A DNA stretch of 33,872 bases from the NCBI GenBank assembly GCA_020849945.1, contig JADZFK010000105.1, forward strand, positions 1-33,872, in the 5' to 3' direction. Made by a program: the position numbers and the translations under genes. The notes under the pieces are model-generated. The model did not search any database, had not been told where the DNA came from, and saw only the letters and a program-made list of their open reading frames with translations. The DNA comes from Pirellulales bacterium. Lineage in GTDB: Bacteria > Planctomycetota > Planctomycetia > Pirellulales > Lacipirellulaceae. Positions 23,934 to 32,682 of the stretch are shown here, one piece after another. Each line of letters begins with the position of its first letter. Position 1 is the stretch's first letter.

Positions 23934-26303
23934 CTAAACGGCCAACGAGTGGTTGCCCTGACCGGCACCCAGCTTCTGCAGGTCGGTGGCCATCCGGGCC
24001 AGTTCGCTGGCAGCTTGCTGGGCATTGCTCGCGCCTTGCGTCGTGTTCGACGCGGCTTGAGCAACGGCCGTAATGTTCTGGGCAATCTCCGCCGTTCCCT
24101 TGGCGGCTTCGCCCACGTTGCGGCTCATCTCGGTCGCCGTGGCGGTCTGTTCTTCGACCGCGCTGGCGATGGTGTTCGAGATGTCGTTGATCTGGGCAAT
24201 CACCTGGCTGATCTGCTGGATCGAATCGACCGCACCCTTCGTGTCGGATTGGATCGTTTCGATCTTGCGGCCGATATCCTCGGTCGCACGTGCCGTTTCC
24301 TTGGCCAGTTCCTTCACTTCGTTTGCAACCACCGCGAAACCCTTGCCTGCTTCGCCGGCGCGGGCGGCTTCGATCGTCGCGTTGAGGGCCAGCAGATTCG
24401 TTTGCTCCGCAATCGAGGTAATGACCTTGATCACGTTGCCGATCTCGATGCTGCTCTCGCCCAGCTTGGCGATCTGCGTATTGGCCGAGTCGGCCGTGGT
24501 GACCGCTTGTTGCGCCACGCGGGCCGATTCGGTCGCGTTCTTCGCAATCTCGCGGATCGCCGAGTTCATCTCCTCGACGCCCGTCGAAACCGTCTGAACG
24601 TTCTTGCTGACCTGTTCCGAAGCGGCCGAAACCACGTTCGCTTGCGACGAAGTTTCCTCGGCATTCGAGGCCATCTGCGAGCTGACCGCCGTGAGTTCCT
24701 CGGCCGAGGAGCCTAGCGTGCAAGCGCTCGAGTTGACTTGCTCCAGAATCTTGGCCATCGCCATGCGGGCACGAACCGTGTCCGTCACCTCGCTGGCGTA
24801 CTTCACAACCTTGACATACTTACCGGTTTCATCCGGGATCGGATTGTAGGAGGCCTGCAGCCACACTTCCTTTCCGCCCTTGCCAAACCGTTGGAATTCA
24901 CCCTGCACGCTTTCGCCACGGTTGAGCTTCGACCACAACTCGCGGTACTCGGGCGAGTTGCGAAGAGCTTCCGAAACGAACATGCTGTGGTGTTTTCCCT
25001 TGATCTCTTCCTGGGTGTAGCCAACCGTTCGCAGGAAGTTTTCGTTGGCTTCCGAGATCGTCCCGTCCATCGTGAACTCGATCACGGCCTGGGCCTTGCT
25101 GATGCCCGCCATCTTGGCGGCAAAGTCCACGTTCCGAACGTTTGCCGCGGCCAACTGGTCGGCCGTATCATTGACGGCTCCTGCCAACTTGCCAAATTCA
25201 TCGGTCGAGGTTACTGCCAACTTCGTTGAGAAATCACCTTCTGCAATCTTTCGGACGGTCGCAACGGTCTGGCCCAACCGGCGGCTCATACCACCACCGT
25301 ACCAAACGGCGAAGGCGACAATTAACGCACCGGCTCCAAGCCCGATGAAGGTAATCGTATTTCGTATCGTGCGGGCGGGTAGCAAGGCTTCATCAAGAGC
25401 TTGCCGAATCTGAGCATTCCAGCCAAAGCCGGGGAAACTACCATACCCCTTGCTGGCCGCATAGCCGTTTTGTGACATTAACTTGCGGCGCACATGCCAC
25501 TCCACCGTCACGCCACTCTTTCCCTCGGTACCAAGTTTGACCGACTCTACCTGGATGAGGTTGGTCTTGAGAATTGCATCCTGAAGGGCATCCTCAACGA
25601 TGGTACCCTCTTTGTTGAAAAGTGTTACGTCCACGTACTTATCTTCTTTTTCGTACTTATCACGAATTGTCTGACCAATCTCCTCCAAGGTCCGCTTTGG
25701 AGATGCGAAATTGCACCATACGCCAACGGTGTTGCCTGCATCATCCCGGATTGGTGCCGCGAAAGTGAGCGACAATCCTCGGTTGCCGTAAATTTCGCCC
25801 ACTATCTTGTTCTCCTGCAAATCCGCGGTATAGCTTTGGCCGGGGGAAATCGTGCCGCTAGTGGCTTCCTTAAACCAAGATTCGTCGTTAACTTTCGTTC
25901 CTAGGAGCTTCGAGGTGTCGAGCGGCTTGCCTTCAAAGGACACCGTGTTTGCCGCGACCACATTTCCCTTCATGTCGGCAATCAGCATGAGGTCATAGCA
26001 CCCGTATGCTGTCATGTAGAAATCGGCGGCCTTCGAAATATCTTCGGGAGTTCCTTTGGCTAGCGGGTTGAATGCAAAGGCTTGCACGTCGCCATATCGC
26101 TCGAACAGATTGCGATCAACCTTGTCCATGAAGTTTTCGGCGGCGGTCTGCAATGCTTGACCATTCGCAATCAAGAATGAGTCTTTGCAGAGCTTCGACG
26201 CCATATAGCCGGCGACGGCTAGCGGGACCAGGCTAACGAGCAAGAAGGCTGATACCAGTTTCGCCTTCACACTTCTTGCATACCATTGATACAAACGTTT
26301 CAT
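23934..26303 (-). CDS. Methyl-accepting chemotaxis protein with PAS domain
   Basis: A 789-residue chemoreceptor. TM1 spans about residues 16-36; a periplasmic Cache-like sensor of about 275 residues follows ([28 protein letters not shown]); TM2 is near 313-335 ([18 protein letters not shown]); then HAMP, a cytoplasmic PAS domain near 400-510 ([19 protein letters not shown]) and the signalling coiled coil. The kinase-contact tip [20 protein letters not shown] is intact, near residue 630. PAS between HAMP and the signalling region suggests a second, internal input. The C-terminus GNHSLAV lacks the CheR-binding pentapeptide. The start at 26303 has GAGGAG 9 nt upstream and begins the pre-TM1 basic segment; the frame runs on to 26351. 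It is the only receptor in the locus. Confidence 0.92.
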   Translation of the reverse strand: MKRLYQWYARSVKAKLVSAFLLVSLVPLAVAGYMASKLCKDSFLIANGQALQTAAENFMDKVDRNLFERYGDVQAFAFNPLAKGTPEDISKAADFYMTAYGCYDLMLIADMKGNVVAANTVSFEGKPLDTSKLLGTKVNDESWFKEATSGTISPGQSYTADLQENKIVGEIYGNRGLSLTFAAPIRDDAGNTVGVWCNFASPKRTLEEIGQTIRDKYEKEDKYVDVTLFNKEGTIVEDALQDAILKTNLIQVESVKLGTEGKSGVTVEWHVRRKLMSQNGYAASKGYGSFPGFGWNAQIRQALDEALLPARTIRNTITFIGLGAGALIVAFAVWYGGGMSRRLGQTVATVRKIAEGDFSTKLAVTSTDEFGKLAGAVNDTADQLAAANVRNVDFAAKMAGISKAQAVIEFTMDGTISEANENFLRTVGYTQEEIKGKHHSMFVSEALRNSPEYRELWSKLNRGESVQGEFQRFGKGGKEVWLQASYNPIPDETGKYVKVVKYASEVTDTVRARMAMAKILEQVNSSACTLGSSAEELTAVSSQMASNAEETSSQANVVSAASEQVSKNVQTVSTGVEEMNSAIREIAKNATESARVAQQAVTTADSANTQIAKLGESSIEIGNVIKVITSIAEQTNLLALNATIEAARAGEAGKGFAVVANEVKELAKETARATEDIGRKIETIQSDTKGAVDSIQQISQVIAQINDISNTIASAVEEQTATATEMSRNVGEAAKGTAEIAQNITAVAQAASNTTQGASNAQQAASELARMATDLQKLGAGQGNHSLAV

Positions 26304-26412
26304 GATCGAACACTCCTCGGTATTGGGGAGCGGCAATTGGGTGCGACACAATCGCAGGCTTGCCGCTCGAAACGATGATAGGGACTAACTCAAATACGGT
26401 ACTGTGGAAATG

Positions 26413-26868
26413 TCAGGCCGATTGTTTCAACGGACTTGTTTCGTGTACTTCGACCGCCTCGCGGGTGTTGAGCACCAAGAGCAAACGGCCTTCCAGTTTG
26501 AACGCTCCTTCGACGAGCGTTCGGGCCACGCCGCGAAGCGTTTCCGGCGGTTTTTCGAATTTGTCGGCGGGGACTTCGATCACGTCGCCGATCTCATCCA
26601 CGAGCAGGCTCACGGCGTCGTCGCCGGTGCGCACCACCACGTTCATCGGCAACTTGCCGGCTGGCCGATCGCTCAGCCCCAACCGACGCCGAAGGTCGAT
26701 CGCCGTGACGATCCGACCACGCAGGTTGATGAGCCCGCTGACCACCGGCGAGGCCAGCGGCACTCGCGTGAGTTCCTGATATCGAATCACTTCTTGAACC
26801 TGCTGAACATCGACGCCAAAGTAGTGGCCGTCCAGCATGAACGTGCAGTATTGCGTGACTTCACTCAT
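26413..26868 (-). CDS. cheW: Chemotaxis coupling protein CheW
   Basis: A 151-residue adaptor that joins receptors to the CheA kinase in the signalling array. It is a single CheW domain: FMLDGHYFGVDVQQVQEVI, then VSGLINLRGRIVTAIDLRRRLG with the conserved NLRG segment, and VSLLVDEIGDVIEV. Length is typical. AAGGA lies about 9 nt before the ATG. It sits 13 nt downstream of cheA and 109 nt upstream of the receptor gene. CheA here carries two further CheW-like domains, so three such domains could compete for or bridge the receptors. Confidence 0.93.
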   Translation of the reverse strand: MSEVTQYCTFMLDGHYFGVDVQQVQEVIRYQELTRVPLASPVVSGLINLRGRIVTAIDLRRRLGLSDRPAGKLPMNVVVRTGDDAVSLLVDEIGDVIEVPADKFEKPPETLRGVARTLVEGAFKLEGRLLLVLNTREAVEVHETSPLKQSA

Positions 26869-26881
26869 GGCTTATGTCCTT

Positions 26882-29704
26882 TTACACAGCAAGGTGATGT
26901 TCGGTGTCGCTCTCTTGAAACAACTTCGGAGCAACGCGTTGAATAATCCTCGGCACATTCAGCAGGTCGGTTACCCGTTGCTGAATGACCGTCGAGGCCA
27001 GTAATTCCAGGGTTTCGCATTCGTGGGCGAGCGAAACTTCGGCGTCGGCAATATCGGCCACGCGGTCGACCACAAACCCGACACTGCGACCACCTTCGCT
27101 GTACACGACGATCTGCAACGGTTGGGTCGTGTCCTCTTGGGTCGGGATTTCGAGCAGCTCGCCAAGCCGCACCAGCGGCATGATCTGCCCGCGATACTGC
27201 ACGACCTCGTGGTGATCGCTCTTCTCGACGCTATCGCGCGGCAATTCTTCCAGCCGGGCGACAAGCGAGATGGGCATGGCAAGCTGCCGCTCGCCGACGG
27301 CCAAGAGCAGCATCGTCTGGCGGTTCGTGCCACGGTCCGAGTTTGTTTCGTTGTGTTCGGATATTGCCCGATCGCGACACTCGGAAACCACATGCGCCCG
27401 CTGGGCCGCGCCCATGACGTCCAGAATCAGGGCGACCTTGCCGTCGCCCATGATCGTCGCGCCGGCGTAAGCCGCGATGCCCTTCAATTGCTTGCTCAGC
27501 GGCTTGACGACAATTTCTTCCGTATCGTTGATCGAATCGACGACCAACCCGAACTGGCGATCCTCGGCCCGTAGCACGACGATATTGAGGATGTCGCCGT
27601 TGCTCTTGTCTTGCGATTCGACGACCAACTCGTCGCGGAGATAAACAATCGGCAACAGCTCGCCACGCAGCCGGTAGACCGGAGCGCCTTGGAACATTTC
27701 GATCCGATTGCGGGCTTGTTCGCCTTCGAGCCGAACGAGTTCGAGCAGGCTTACTTGCGGGATCGCGTAACGATCGCCTCCGCATGTTACCACCAGGGCC
27801 GGAATGATGGCCAACGTCAGCGGAATCTTGATTTTCACGGTCGTGCCGTAGCCGGTCTGGCTCTGCAGGTCCAGCGTGCCGCCGATGCGTTCGATGTTCG
27901 TCTTTACGACGTCCATCCCCACGCCCCGACCCGAGACCGACGTCACCTTCTCCGCCGTCGAAAAACCGGGGAGCAAGATCAACTGGGCCGCTTCTCGCTC
28001 GGTCATCCGCGAGGCGGCGTCGGGCGTTACCAAACCACGCTCGACCGCCTTCTGACGAATCCGCTCGATGTTCAAGCCCGCGCCATCGTCGCAAATCTCG
28101 ATGTTGACCTGGCCACCTTCATGGTACGCACGCAACGTCAAGCAGCCTTCGGCCGGCTTGCCCTTCGCCACCCGGCTCTCGGGCGTTTCCACGCCATGAT
28201 CCACCGAATTACGAACCAGGTGGGTCAGCGGATCCTTGATCGATTCGATGATCGTCTTGTCGAGTTCCGTTTCCTTTCCTTCCATTTCGATGCGAACTTG
28301 TTTGCCAAGTTGCGTCGAAAGGTCGCGCACCACCCGCGGGAACTTCGACCACACATTGCCGATCGGCTGCATTCGCGTCTTCATAACGCTTTCCTGCAGC
28401 TCGGTCGTAATCAGGTTGAGGCGCTGTGCCGTGCTGGTAAAGTTGGAATCTTCGAGCTTGCTCGTGTGCTGCAGGATTTGATTGCGTGCAAGCACCAGCT
28501 CGCCGACGCGGGTCATCAGCTTATCGAGCAGCTCGACATCGACTCGAATGGTGCTTTCGCTTGCCGCGGGGCCACCCTTGTCGCCACTCGTTTCCGCCTG
28601 TGCGGAACCCGAGGCACTAGGCTGGGGAGCCTGCTTGGCAGCCGGCGAAGCCGAAGCCGCGGGCGTGCCTGATGCGGGGCTTGCCGATGCCGCCGGGGGT
28701 GCCGTGACACCTGTGGCTGTCTCGGCAGCGGCCGGGCTTGTTGCCGCGGGTGGCGATTGCTTCGCGGCGGCTTCGGGGGCCACGTCGGCCGCGCGAAGCT
28801 GCTCGATCACCGCTTCCGGCGAAAGGGCCTTCGTGTTCCCCTGCGCTTCCACGAACGCGAGCCCTTCGCGGCACTTATCCACGGCCGCCAACAAGGCCGT
28901 GCCGATGGTCGAATTGAATACGCGTTCTCCGCTGCGCAACTTGCCGAGCAAGTCTTCCGCGGCGTGTGCCAGTTTCTCGAGTTCGCTCAAGCCCAAAAAT
29001 CCCGCTCCTCCTTTGATCGTGTGGACCGTGCGAAAGATGTTGCGGATGAGTTGTAGCGCGGTCGGATCCTGCTCGATTTGCAGCAGGTCGCGATCCATCT
29101 GATCCAGGTTTTCATAACATTCGATCAGGAACTCGCGCGTTGCGTCGCTCATTCCTTGGGAAGGTTCGGCCGCGGCCCCGGCGGCGGCCGATTGCTGTTC
29201 GTTCGCTTCAGCAGCTTGTTGGGCCGCCTGGGAATCGGTATTGGCTTCGACAGGCATGGTATCCATAGCCACAGTCTCCGTGGTGGCAGAGGGTTCGGCA
29301 GCCGGTTCCGTGGCTTTTTCGCCCGGCCGATACTGCTGGAGTTCGGTGATGAACGGCGTCACGTCGGCGTCGTTCGAGTTGTCGATCTCGTCGATCAGGC
29401 CCTTCATGAAATCGGCCGCGCGTAGCATCGTGGAGATGAGTTCCGTCGTCGGAATCATCTCCATGTTTCGTAGGTTGTTCAGAATCTCTTCCAGCCCGTG
29501 GGCCAGCAAACCAATGCGGTCTAGCCCCAGGAACCCAGCGGCCCCCTTGATCGAATGCATCGTCCGAAACACGGAGTTCACAAGGTCCGTGTCGATGTCC
29601 GCGCCGGCTGCTTCGATCGACAGCATTTGGGCCTCGACATTCGCAAGGCCCTCCTGCGACTCAATGACAAATTCGGCTATCAGTTCCTTGTCGGCTGTGT
29701 CCAT
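26882..29704 (-). CDS. cheA: CheA histidine kinase, two Hpt and two CheW domains
   Basis: A 940-residue sensor kinase that phosphorylates CheY and CheB. Two Hpt domains each keep the phospho-accepting His: His50 (RTMHSIKGAAGFLG) and His228 (RTVHTIKGGAGFLG). A long Ala/Pro/Ser linker (about 300-375) follows, then the dimerisation domain with VGELVLARNQI. The ATP-binding domain has HLVRNSVDHGVE, CDDGAGL and GRGVGMDVV. A CheW-like domain follows (about 640-780), and a second at about 795-930 (RGQIMPLVRLGELLE, VGFVVDRVADI). No separate P2 domain is evident between the Hpts and the dimerisation domain; the linker occupies that place. Ordinary CheA has one Hpt and one CheW domain and is near 650 residues. 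It lies 42 nt after the gene at 29747. Confidence 0.94.
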   Translation of the reverse strand: MDTADKELIAEFVIESQEGLANVEAQMLSIEAAGADIDTDLVNSVFRTMHSIKGAAGFLGLDRIGLLAHGLEEILNNLRNMEMIPTTELISTMLRAADFMKGLIDEIDNSNDADVTPFITELQQYRPGEKATEPAAEPSATTETVAMDTMPVEANTDSQAAQQAAEANEQQSAAAGAAAEPSQGMSDATREFLIECYENLDQMDRDLLQIEQDPTALQLIRNIFRTVHTIKGGAGFLGLSELEKLAHAAEDLLGKLRSGERVFNSTIGTALLAAVDKCREGLAFVEAQGNTKALSPEAVIEQLRAADVAPEAAAKQSPPAATSPAAAETATGVTAPPAASASPASGTPAASASPAAKQAPQPSASGSAQAETSGDKGGPAASESTIRVDVELLDKLMTRVGELVLARNQILQHTSKLEDSNFTSTAQRLNLITTELQESVMKTRMQPIGNVWSKFPRVVRDLSTQLGKQVRIEMEGKETELDKTIIESIKDPLTHLVRNSVDHGVETPESRVAKGKPAEGCLTLRAYHEGGQVNIEICDDGAGLNIERIRQKAVERGLVTPDAASRMTEREAAQLILLPGFSTAEKVTSVSGRGVGMDVVKTNIERIGGTLDLQSQTGYGTTVKIKIPLTLAIIPALVVTCGGDRYAIPQVSLLELVRLEGEQARNRIEMFQGAPVYRLRGELLPIVYLRDELVVESQDKSNGDILNIVVLRAEDRQFGLVVDSINDTEEIVVKPLSKQLKGIAAYAGATIMGDGKVALILDVMGAAQRAHVVSECRDRAISEHNETNSDRGTNRQTMLLLAVGERQLAMPISLVARLEELPRDSVEKSDHHEVVQYRGQIMPLVRLGELLEIPTQEDTTQPLQIVVYSEGGRSVGFVVDRVADIADAEVSLAHECETLELLASTVIQQRVTDLLNVPRIIQRVAPKLFQESDTEHHLAV

Positions 29705-29746
29705 CGTGATTGCCCTGGTGTTGATTATGAGATGCCAACTCGGTGG

Positions 29747-30175
29747 TTAGGCCATGCACTTGGTCACTTCTTCTCGCAGCGGCTTACGCAACCGATCGCG
29801 CGTGAGCTGGCGAACCTCGTCGGCTTGAGCAGGCGTCAGTGAGCCTTGCATCAACAGCACTTGCCACAGCGGCAGGCACATGCACTGCTGCAGGTACAGC
29901 ATTTCGCCAACGTCCTTCGCCGTGAGGAATCCTCGATCGACCGCGATCTGACCAAACAGCCGTTCGCTGATGGCTTCCTCGGAGAGAACCTCAAAGACTT
30001 CATGCACCGTGAGCTTCCGGTGCTTCAGTAGCAACTGCCCAATGAGCGGCCTCTGCGATCGCCGAAGCGTCATGGCGTTCGATATCTCGTCGGTCGTGGC
30101 CCAGCCTCGGGCAAGCACGGCCAACGAAGTTTCAATCGGCTCGTCGCTCGATTCAATTTCCGGATGATGATTCAT
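29747..30175 (-). CDS. Unknown helical protein, first of chemotaxis locus
   Basis: A 142-residue soluble protein I cannot assign. After an acidic start, it has repeated helical units of the pattern IGQLLLKHRKLTVHEVFEVL, LFGQIAVDRGFLTAKDVGEM and LWQVLLMQGSLTPAQADEV. Each has a short helix, a turn with a Leu-Thr pair, and a second helix. Such units recall the N-terminal domains of type II secretion and type IV pilus ATPases (MshEN/GspE_N type), some of which bind c-di-GMP; no ATPase part is present. The start at 30175 is chosen because upstream codons to 30247 look non-coding; a weak GAGAAG precedes it. It opens the locus, 42 nt before cheA, which suggests a regulatory link to the kinase. That link is inference. 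Confidence 0.65.
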   Translation of the reverse strand: MNHHPEIESSDEPIETSLAVLARGWATTDEISNAMTLRRSQRPLIGQLLLKHRKLTVHEVFEVLSEEAISERLFGQIAVDRGFLTAKDVGEMLYLQQCMCLPLWQVLLMQGSLTPAQADEVRQLTRDRLRKPLREEVTKCMA

Positions 30176-30652
30176 GCTTCTCGCTCGAAACGTTCTCGTA
30201 AGGGGGTAGGTGTTTCGAGGCCCACGAAGCGTCAAGGTTGAAAGCATCTAGGTAGGATTAATTGGCAATCGGTACACACGCGAATGGTCTAATGCTCTGC
30301 GGGGCTTCATCGTAAGGTGGGAATGCTTATCGCGCTGCACGTTGCCGGTGGGCCAACGGACAAATGTAGGACAAAGTTTGCAACAATTGCGAATCTTGTC
30401 GTAGAAAATCCCCGGCGGATCACCTGTACGGGTTGTGACCCGTGCCTTACCGATTCTTGGGGGGATAGTAAAATAGCGGCCGTTCTGCCCGTGATGGAGA
30501 TACCGGCCCAGATAGCCCATCAAGGGGATGTGCCGCCGTGGAATTCCACGCAACCCCTGCGAGTATCCCGCGATTCGGGGCCAATGCCTTTGTCTCACGT
30601 TTCTTCAACGTCGTCCCTCGCTCTGGGAGTGGTGAGACTACACGGCAGCTAT
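30176..30652. other. Gap upstream of the chemotaxis locus
   Basis: Must contain the promoter of the locus on the minus strand. A good -35 candidate, TTGACG, lies near 30229-30234 on that strand, but the hexamer at the matching -10 distance is poor. No gene is supported: the open frame across 30317-30841 (plus) runs through a repeat and has no family resemblance. Confidence 0.3.
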
Positions 30653-30843
30653 CCCGGATTTCTCACCACGGAGCACACAGAGGTCACGGAGAACAAGCCA
30701 CGAGATCGTTTGAAGCAAGGCCAACCGCCCGTACCTATGGGACAGGGCGTTTCCACCGTTCATGGTGGTAGGGGTATTTGCTACTGGTTTTCTTCGTGCC
30801 TCCGAGCCTCCGTGGTTTTGATTGTGAGAAATGCGGACTAGCG
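30653..30843. repeat. 191-nt nested fold-back element, copy 2
   Basis: Same length and orientation as 12770-12960. The outer pairs are intact (ATTTCTCAC 30658-30666 with 30824-30832) and CCACGGAG/CTCCGTGG is perfect here, while the inner CCCGTAGC/GCTACGGG pair of copy 1 is degraded. The central ACCACC-type hairpin with loop GTTCAT is kept, with one closing pair lost. Confidence 0.8.
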
Positions 30844-30894
30844 TTACCACCACACGACGATTTGGATGGACAAGACAACAAACCGAATCGGCAG

Positions 30895-30938
30895 CACGGA
30901 CGATAATCCGTGGTAGATACGGACTGAATTCCGTGCTA
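30895..30938. repeat. Paired short palindromes
   Basis: CACGGACGATAATCCGTG (30895-30912) and ACGGACTGAATTCCGT (30919-30934) are imperfect palindromes related to the pair at 1460-1520. They follow the second fold-back element by about 50 nt. Confidence 0.5.
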
Positions 30939-31008
30939 CGAGGTGGGGCTACGGCCGGAGTTAGGTCCTTGTCATTTCGGTCAAGATCGCCTTGAACCGG
31001 TTCACCCC

Positions 31009-31064
31009 GCCGATCCTGTTATCCCGCCGATTCTTCTTCCGTCCGTCGTGTCGTCGTGGTGAAT
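31009..31064. repeat. Dispersed repeat, family with 18559
   Basis: Moderately similar to 18559-18616. It lies in the 30844-31136 gap, which holds no gene that I can support. Confidence 0.4.
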
Positions 31065-31136
31065 CATGACAGATCGATGGACAGCCAGCGTCCGCTGTGC
31101 TCGTTCTCGCGGCAAACCAAACGCCCACCTGCCCTA

Positions 31137-32105
31137 TCACTTCTGCGGCATCGTCCAGCCCAGCTTCGCGACTTGGATGCCTTTGAGGCTTGGCAGTAGG
31201 GCGGCGATGTAATCCTTGCCCTCATGACGGATCACCTCGATTGCTGCCAGCGGAAGCTCGCACACGAAATACAACCGGTCTTGATTGATCCCAAAGTTCA
31301 TGGGGTCCGTCGAGCAGTACACACTGGTCCGCGCTTCTTTCCCATACTTCTGTGTGCGAAAGAGGTAGTAACGCCCATGCCTTGCGATCACATGGGGGCA
31401 TTCGGCCGAAAACGCATTCGTCCCGACTTGTCCGCCAAACGCTACCGTGGTCGATTCGCTCCAGTTCTTCAAGTCGGCCGATGTTCGGCAGTAAACCGCG
31501 CCTTGCTTGTTCGGGAATGCCGTATAGTATCCATGCCACGTATCGCCTACTTGAAGTACCATGATGTCCCGCGTGTTGGCTCCAAGCTCTTCGGTGAATA
31601 ATCCCGTCTTTCCGTTCGGCCGAACGTAACGTTCGAACCGCTTGCCCTCCTTGCTTGTGGCCAAACAAATATGCTCCCAATCCCCATAGAGCATTTGATA
31701 CGCGCCATTCCATTGCACGACATGGGGCGCCTGCAGCCCGCCTGGTTGTTCGCCATATTGCGGGTCGGACTCCAGGGTAATGCCCAGCGGCCGCCAATCG
31801 GGGTCGGTCAGTTCCTTCCCTTCCCAACCGTGGAACAGCCGCGTAACGCCTCCGCATGCCGTTTTGCGGATGCAGCTCCAAAGCTGCCAAGTGCCGTCCT
31901 TGGCTTGCCAAATGGCGAAATCAACGGGCTGTTGCTTCTCGGTCGTGTAACGCCCCAAATCGGGATCGCCCGCCACTTGCCACCAGGAACCCTCGACCTT
32001 GGGGAGGGGCACATCGCTGCGGCCCTCATCGCCGTTTGACGTGCCGAACAATCCGACCGCGACCAGGAGACTTGTCAACAACAATGAGCAAGTTCTAGGA
32101 ACCAT
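31137..32105 (-). CDS. Secreted glycosidase-like beta-propeller protein
   Basis: A 322-residue exported protein resembling the five-bladed propeller fold of GH43/GH32-type glycosidases. A signal peptide spans about residues 1-25 (TCSLLLTSLLVAVGLFG). Blade-like strands recur: VDFAIWQAKDGTWQLWSC, APHVVQWNGAYQMLYGDW, TWHGYYTAFPN, CPHVIARHGRYYLFRTQK. Asp and Glu residues at blade edges could be catalytic, but I cannot identify a full triad, so activity is unproven. The role would be polysaccharide breakdown, common in planctomycetes. The start at 32105 begins the signal peptide; the open frame continues to 32228, through a C9 tract and into a tRNA fragment, which is not coding. It stands alone beside the probable integration site. 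Confidence 0.75.
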   Translation of the reverse strand: MVPRTCSLLLTSLLVAVGLFGTSNGDEGRSDVPLPKVEGSWWQVAGDPDLGRYTTEKQQPVDFAIWQAKDGTWQLWSCIRKTACGGVTRLFHGWEGKELTDPDWRPLGITLESDPQYGEQPGGLQAPHVVQWNGAYQMLYGDWEHICLATSKEGKRFERYVRPNGKTGLFTEELGANTRDIMVLQVGDTWHGYYTAFPNKQGAVYCRTSADLKNWSESTTVAFGGQVGTNAFSAECPHVIARHGRYYLFRTQKYGKEARTSVYCSTDPMNFGINQDRLYFVCELPLAAIEVIRHEGKDYIAALLPSLKGIQVAKLGWTMPQK

Positions 32106-32187
32106 GAAAGTCCACCGCGATGGCAGGAAGAATGGAAACCAACCGGGCCAGAAGGACTGCCACGACCCCCCCCCACTTCTTATGCAG

Positions 32188-32240
32188 TACCGGAGAGAGG
32201 ACTTGAACCTCCACGCCCTTGCGGGCACTGGATTTTGAGT
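32188..32240 (-). other. tRNA-Leu(CAA) 3' fragment, probable att site
   Basis: Read on the minus strand, the sequence gives the anticodon loop CTCAAAA (anticodon CAA), the 3' anticodon strand TCCAG, a long variable arm with GCCCGCAAGGGC, the T arm GGAGG-TTCAAGT-CCTCT and the acceptor strand CTCCGGT with discriminator A, exactly as in a bacterial tRNA-Leu. CTG replaces CCA. The 5' half is absent: upstream of the loop the stem no longer pairs and no D arm or acceptor partner (ACCGGAG) is found. A tRNA 3' fragment cut at the anticodon stem is the usual product of tyrosine-recombinase integration. By that rule chromosome lies to the left and the element to the right. Confidence 0.75.
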
Positions 32241-32471
32241 TCGGACGCGGTATGTCGTAAAGACCTAACTGACCAAGAGTTAGCGAACGATGAAAACGCC
32301 GGGGTGCCCGTATTGGTGCCGAGGCCCGAATCTGCGGAACCCTCCGCCCCGATCGACCCCGCTCTGGCCCGTGTTGTGGCCGCCTGGGACGACCTACCCG
32401 AGGCCATCAAGTTGGCGATTCTAACCCTCGTCGATGTGGCGAGCAAGACGCTAGGAGGCGGCCGTGACTAG
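32235..32471 (+). CDS. Small unknown protein at element edge
   Basis: A 78-residue open frame that begins inside the tRNA fragment with TTG. GTG and TTG codons further in are other possible starts. The first 35 residues look unstructured. The C-terminal part, LARVVAAWDDLPEAIKLAIL, is a compact helical segment of a kind I recall near integrase genes of planctomycete elements; this is memory, not a search. It may be a whole small protein or the remaining end of an element gene whose 5' part was exchanged at the attachment site. No strong ribosome site is visible. The 211 nt after it hold no gene I can support. Confidence 0.5.
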   Translation: MSSDAVCRKDLTDQELANDENAGVPVLVPRPESAEPSAPIDPALARVVAAWDDLPEAIKLAILTLVDVASKTLGGGRD

Positions 32472-32682
32472 CGCCTCTCGCCAACACGTCGCCCACGTTG
32501 GCCCGTGTCGCGATCCTGCGCCGCTTGGCCGCGATTGGCCGCACTCCGCGCCGTCTCGCACCACGTCGCGAACGTCGCGTAGGTACTCCCCGGCGCTGTT
32601 CAAGAGGAGACGCACGCGGGAACAGCCGCCATTGTAGGCACAGTTTGTTTTGCTTGTCCGAACTCTAACGGAGTGTATTTCG

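Noticed and set aside
27611-28672. 353-residue open frame opposite cheA
   Set aside because: Antisense shadow; cheA on the other strand has every kinase motif. High-GC codon bias explains such frames.
30317-30841. 174-residue open frame on the plus strand
   Set aside because: It runs through the second fold-back repeat, has no family resemblance, and the repeat copy at 12770 does not preserve it.
32188-32240. Functional tRNA gene
   Set aside because: The 5' half is missing: no acceptor partner, no D arm, and a mismatched anticodon stem.
32463-32635. GTG-initiated frame overlapping the stop of the 78-residue ORF
   Set aside because: Short, Arg/Pro-rich translation without structure; the overlap alone is not enough support.
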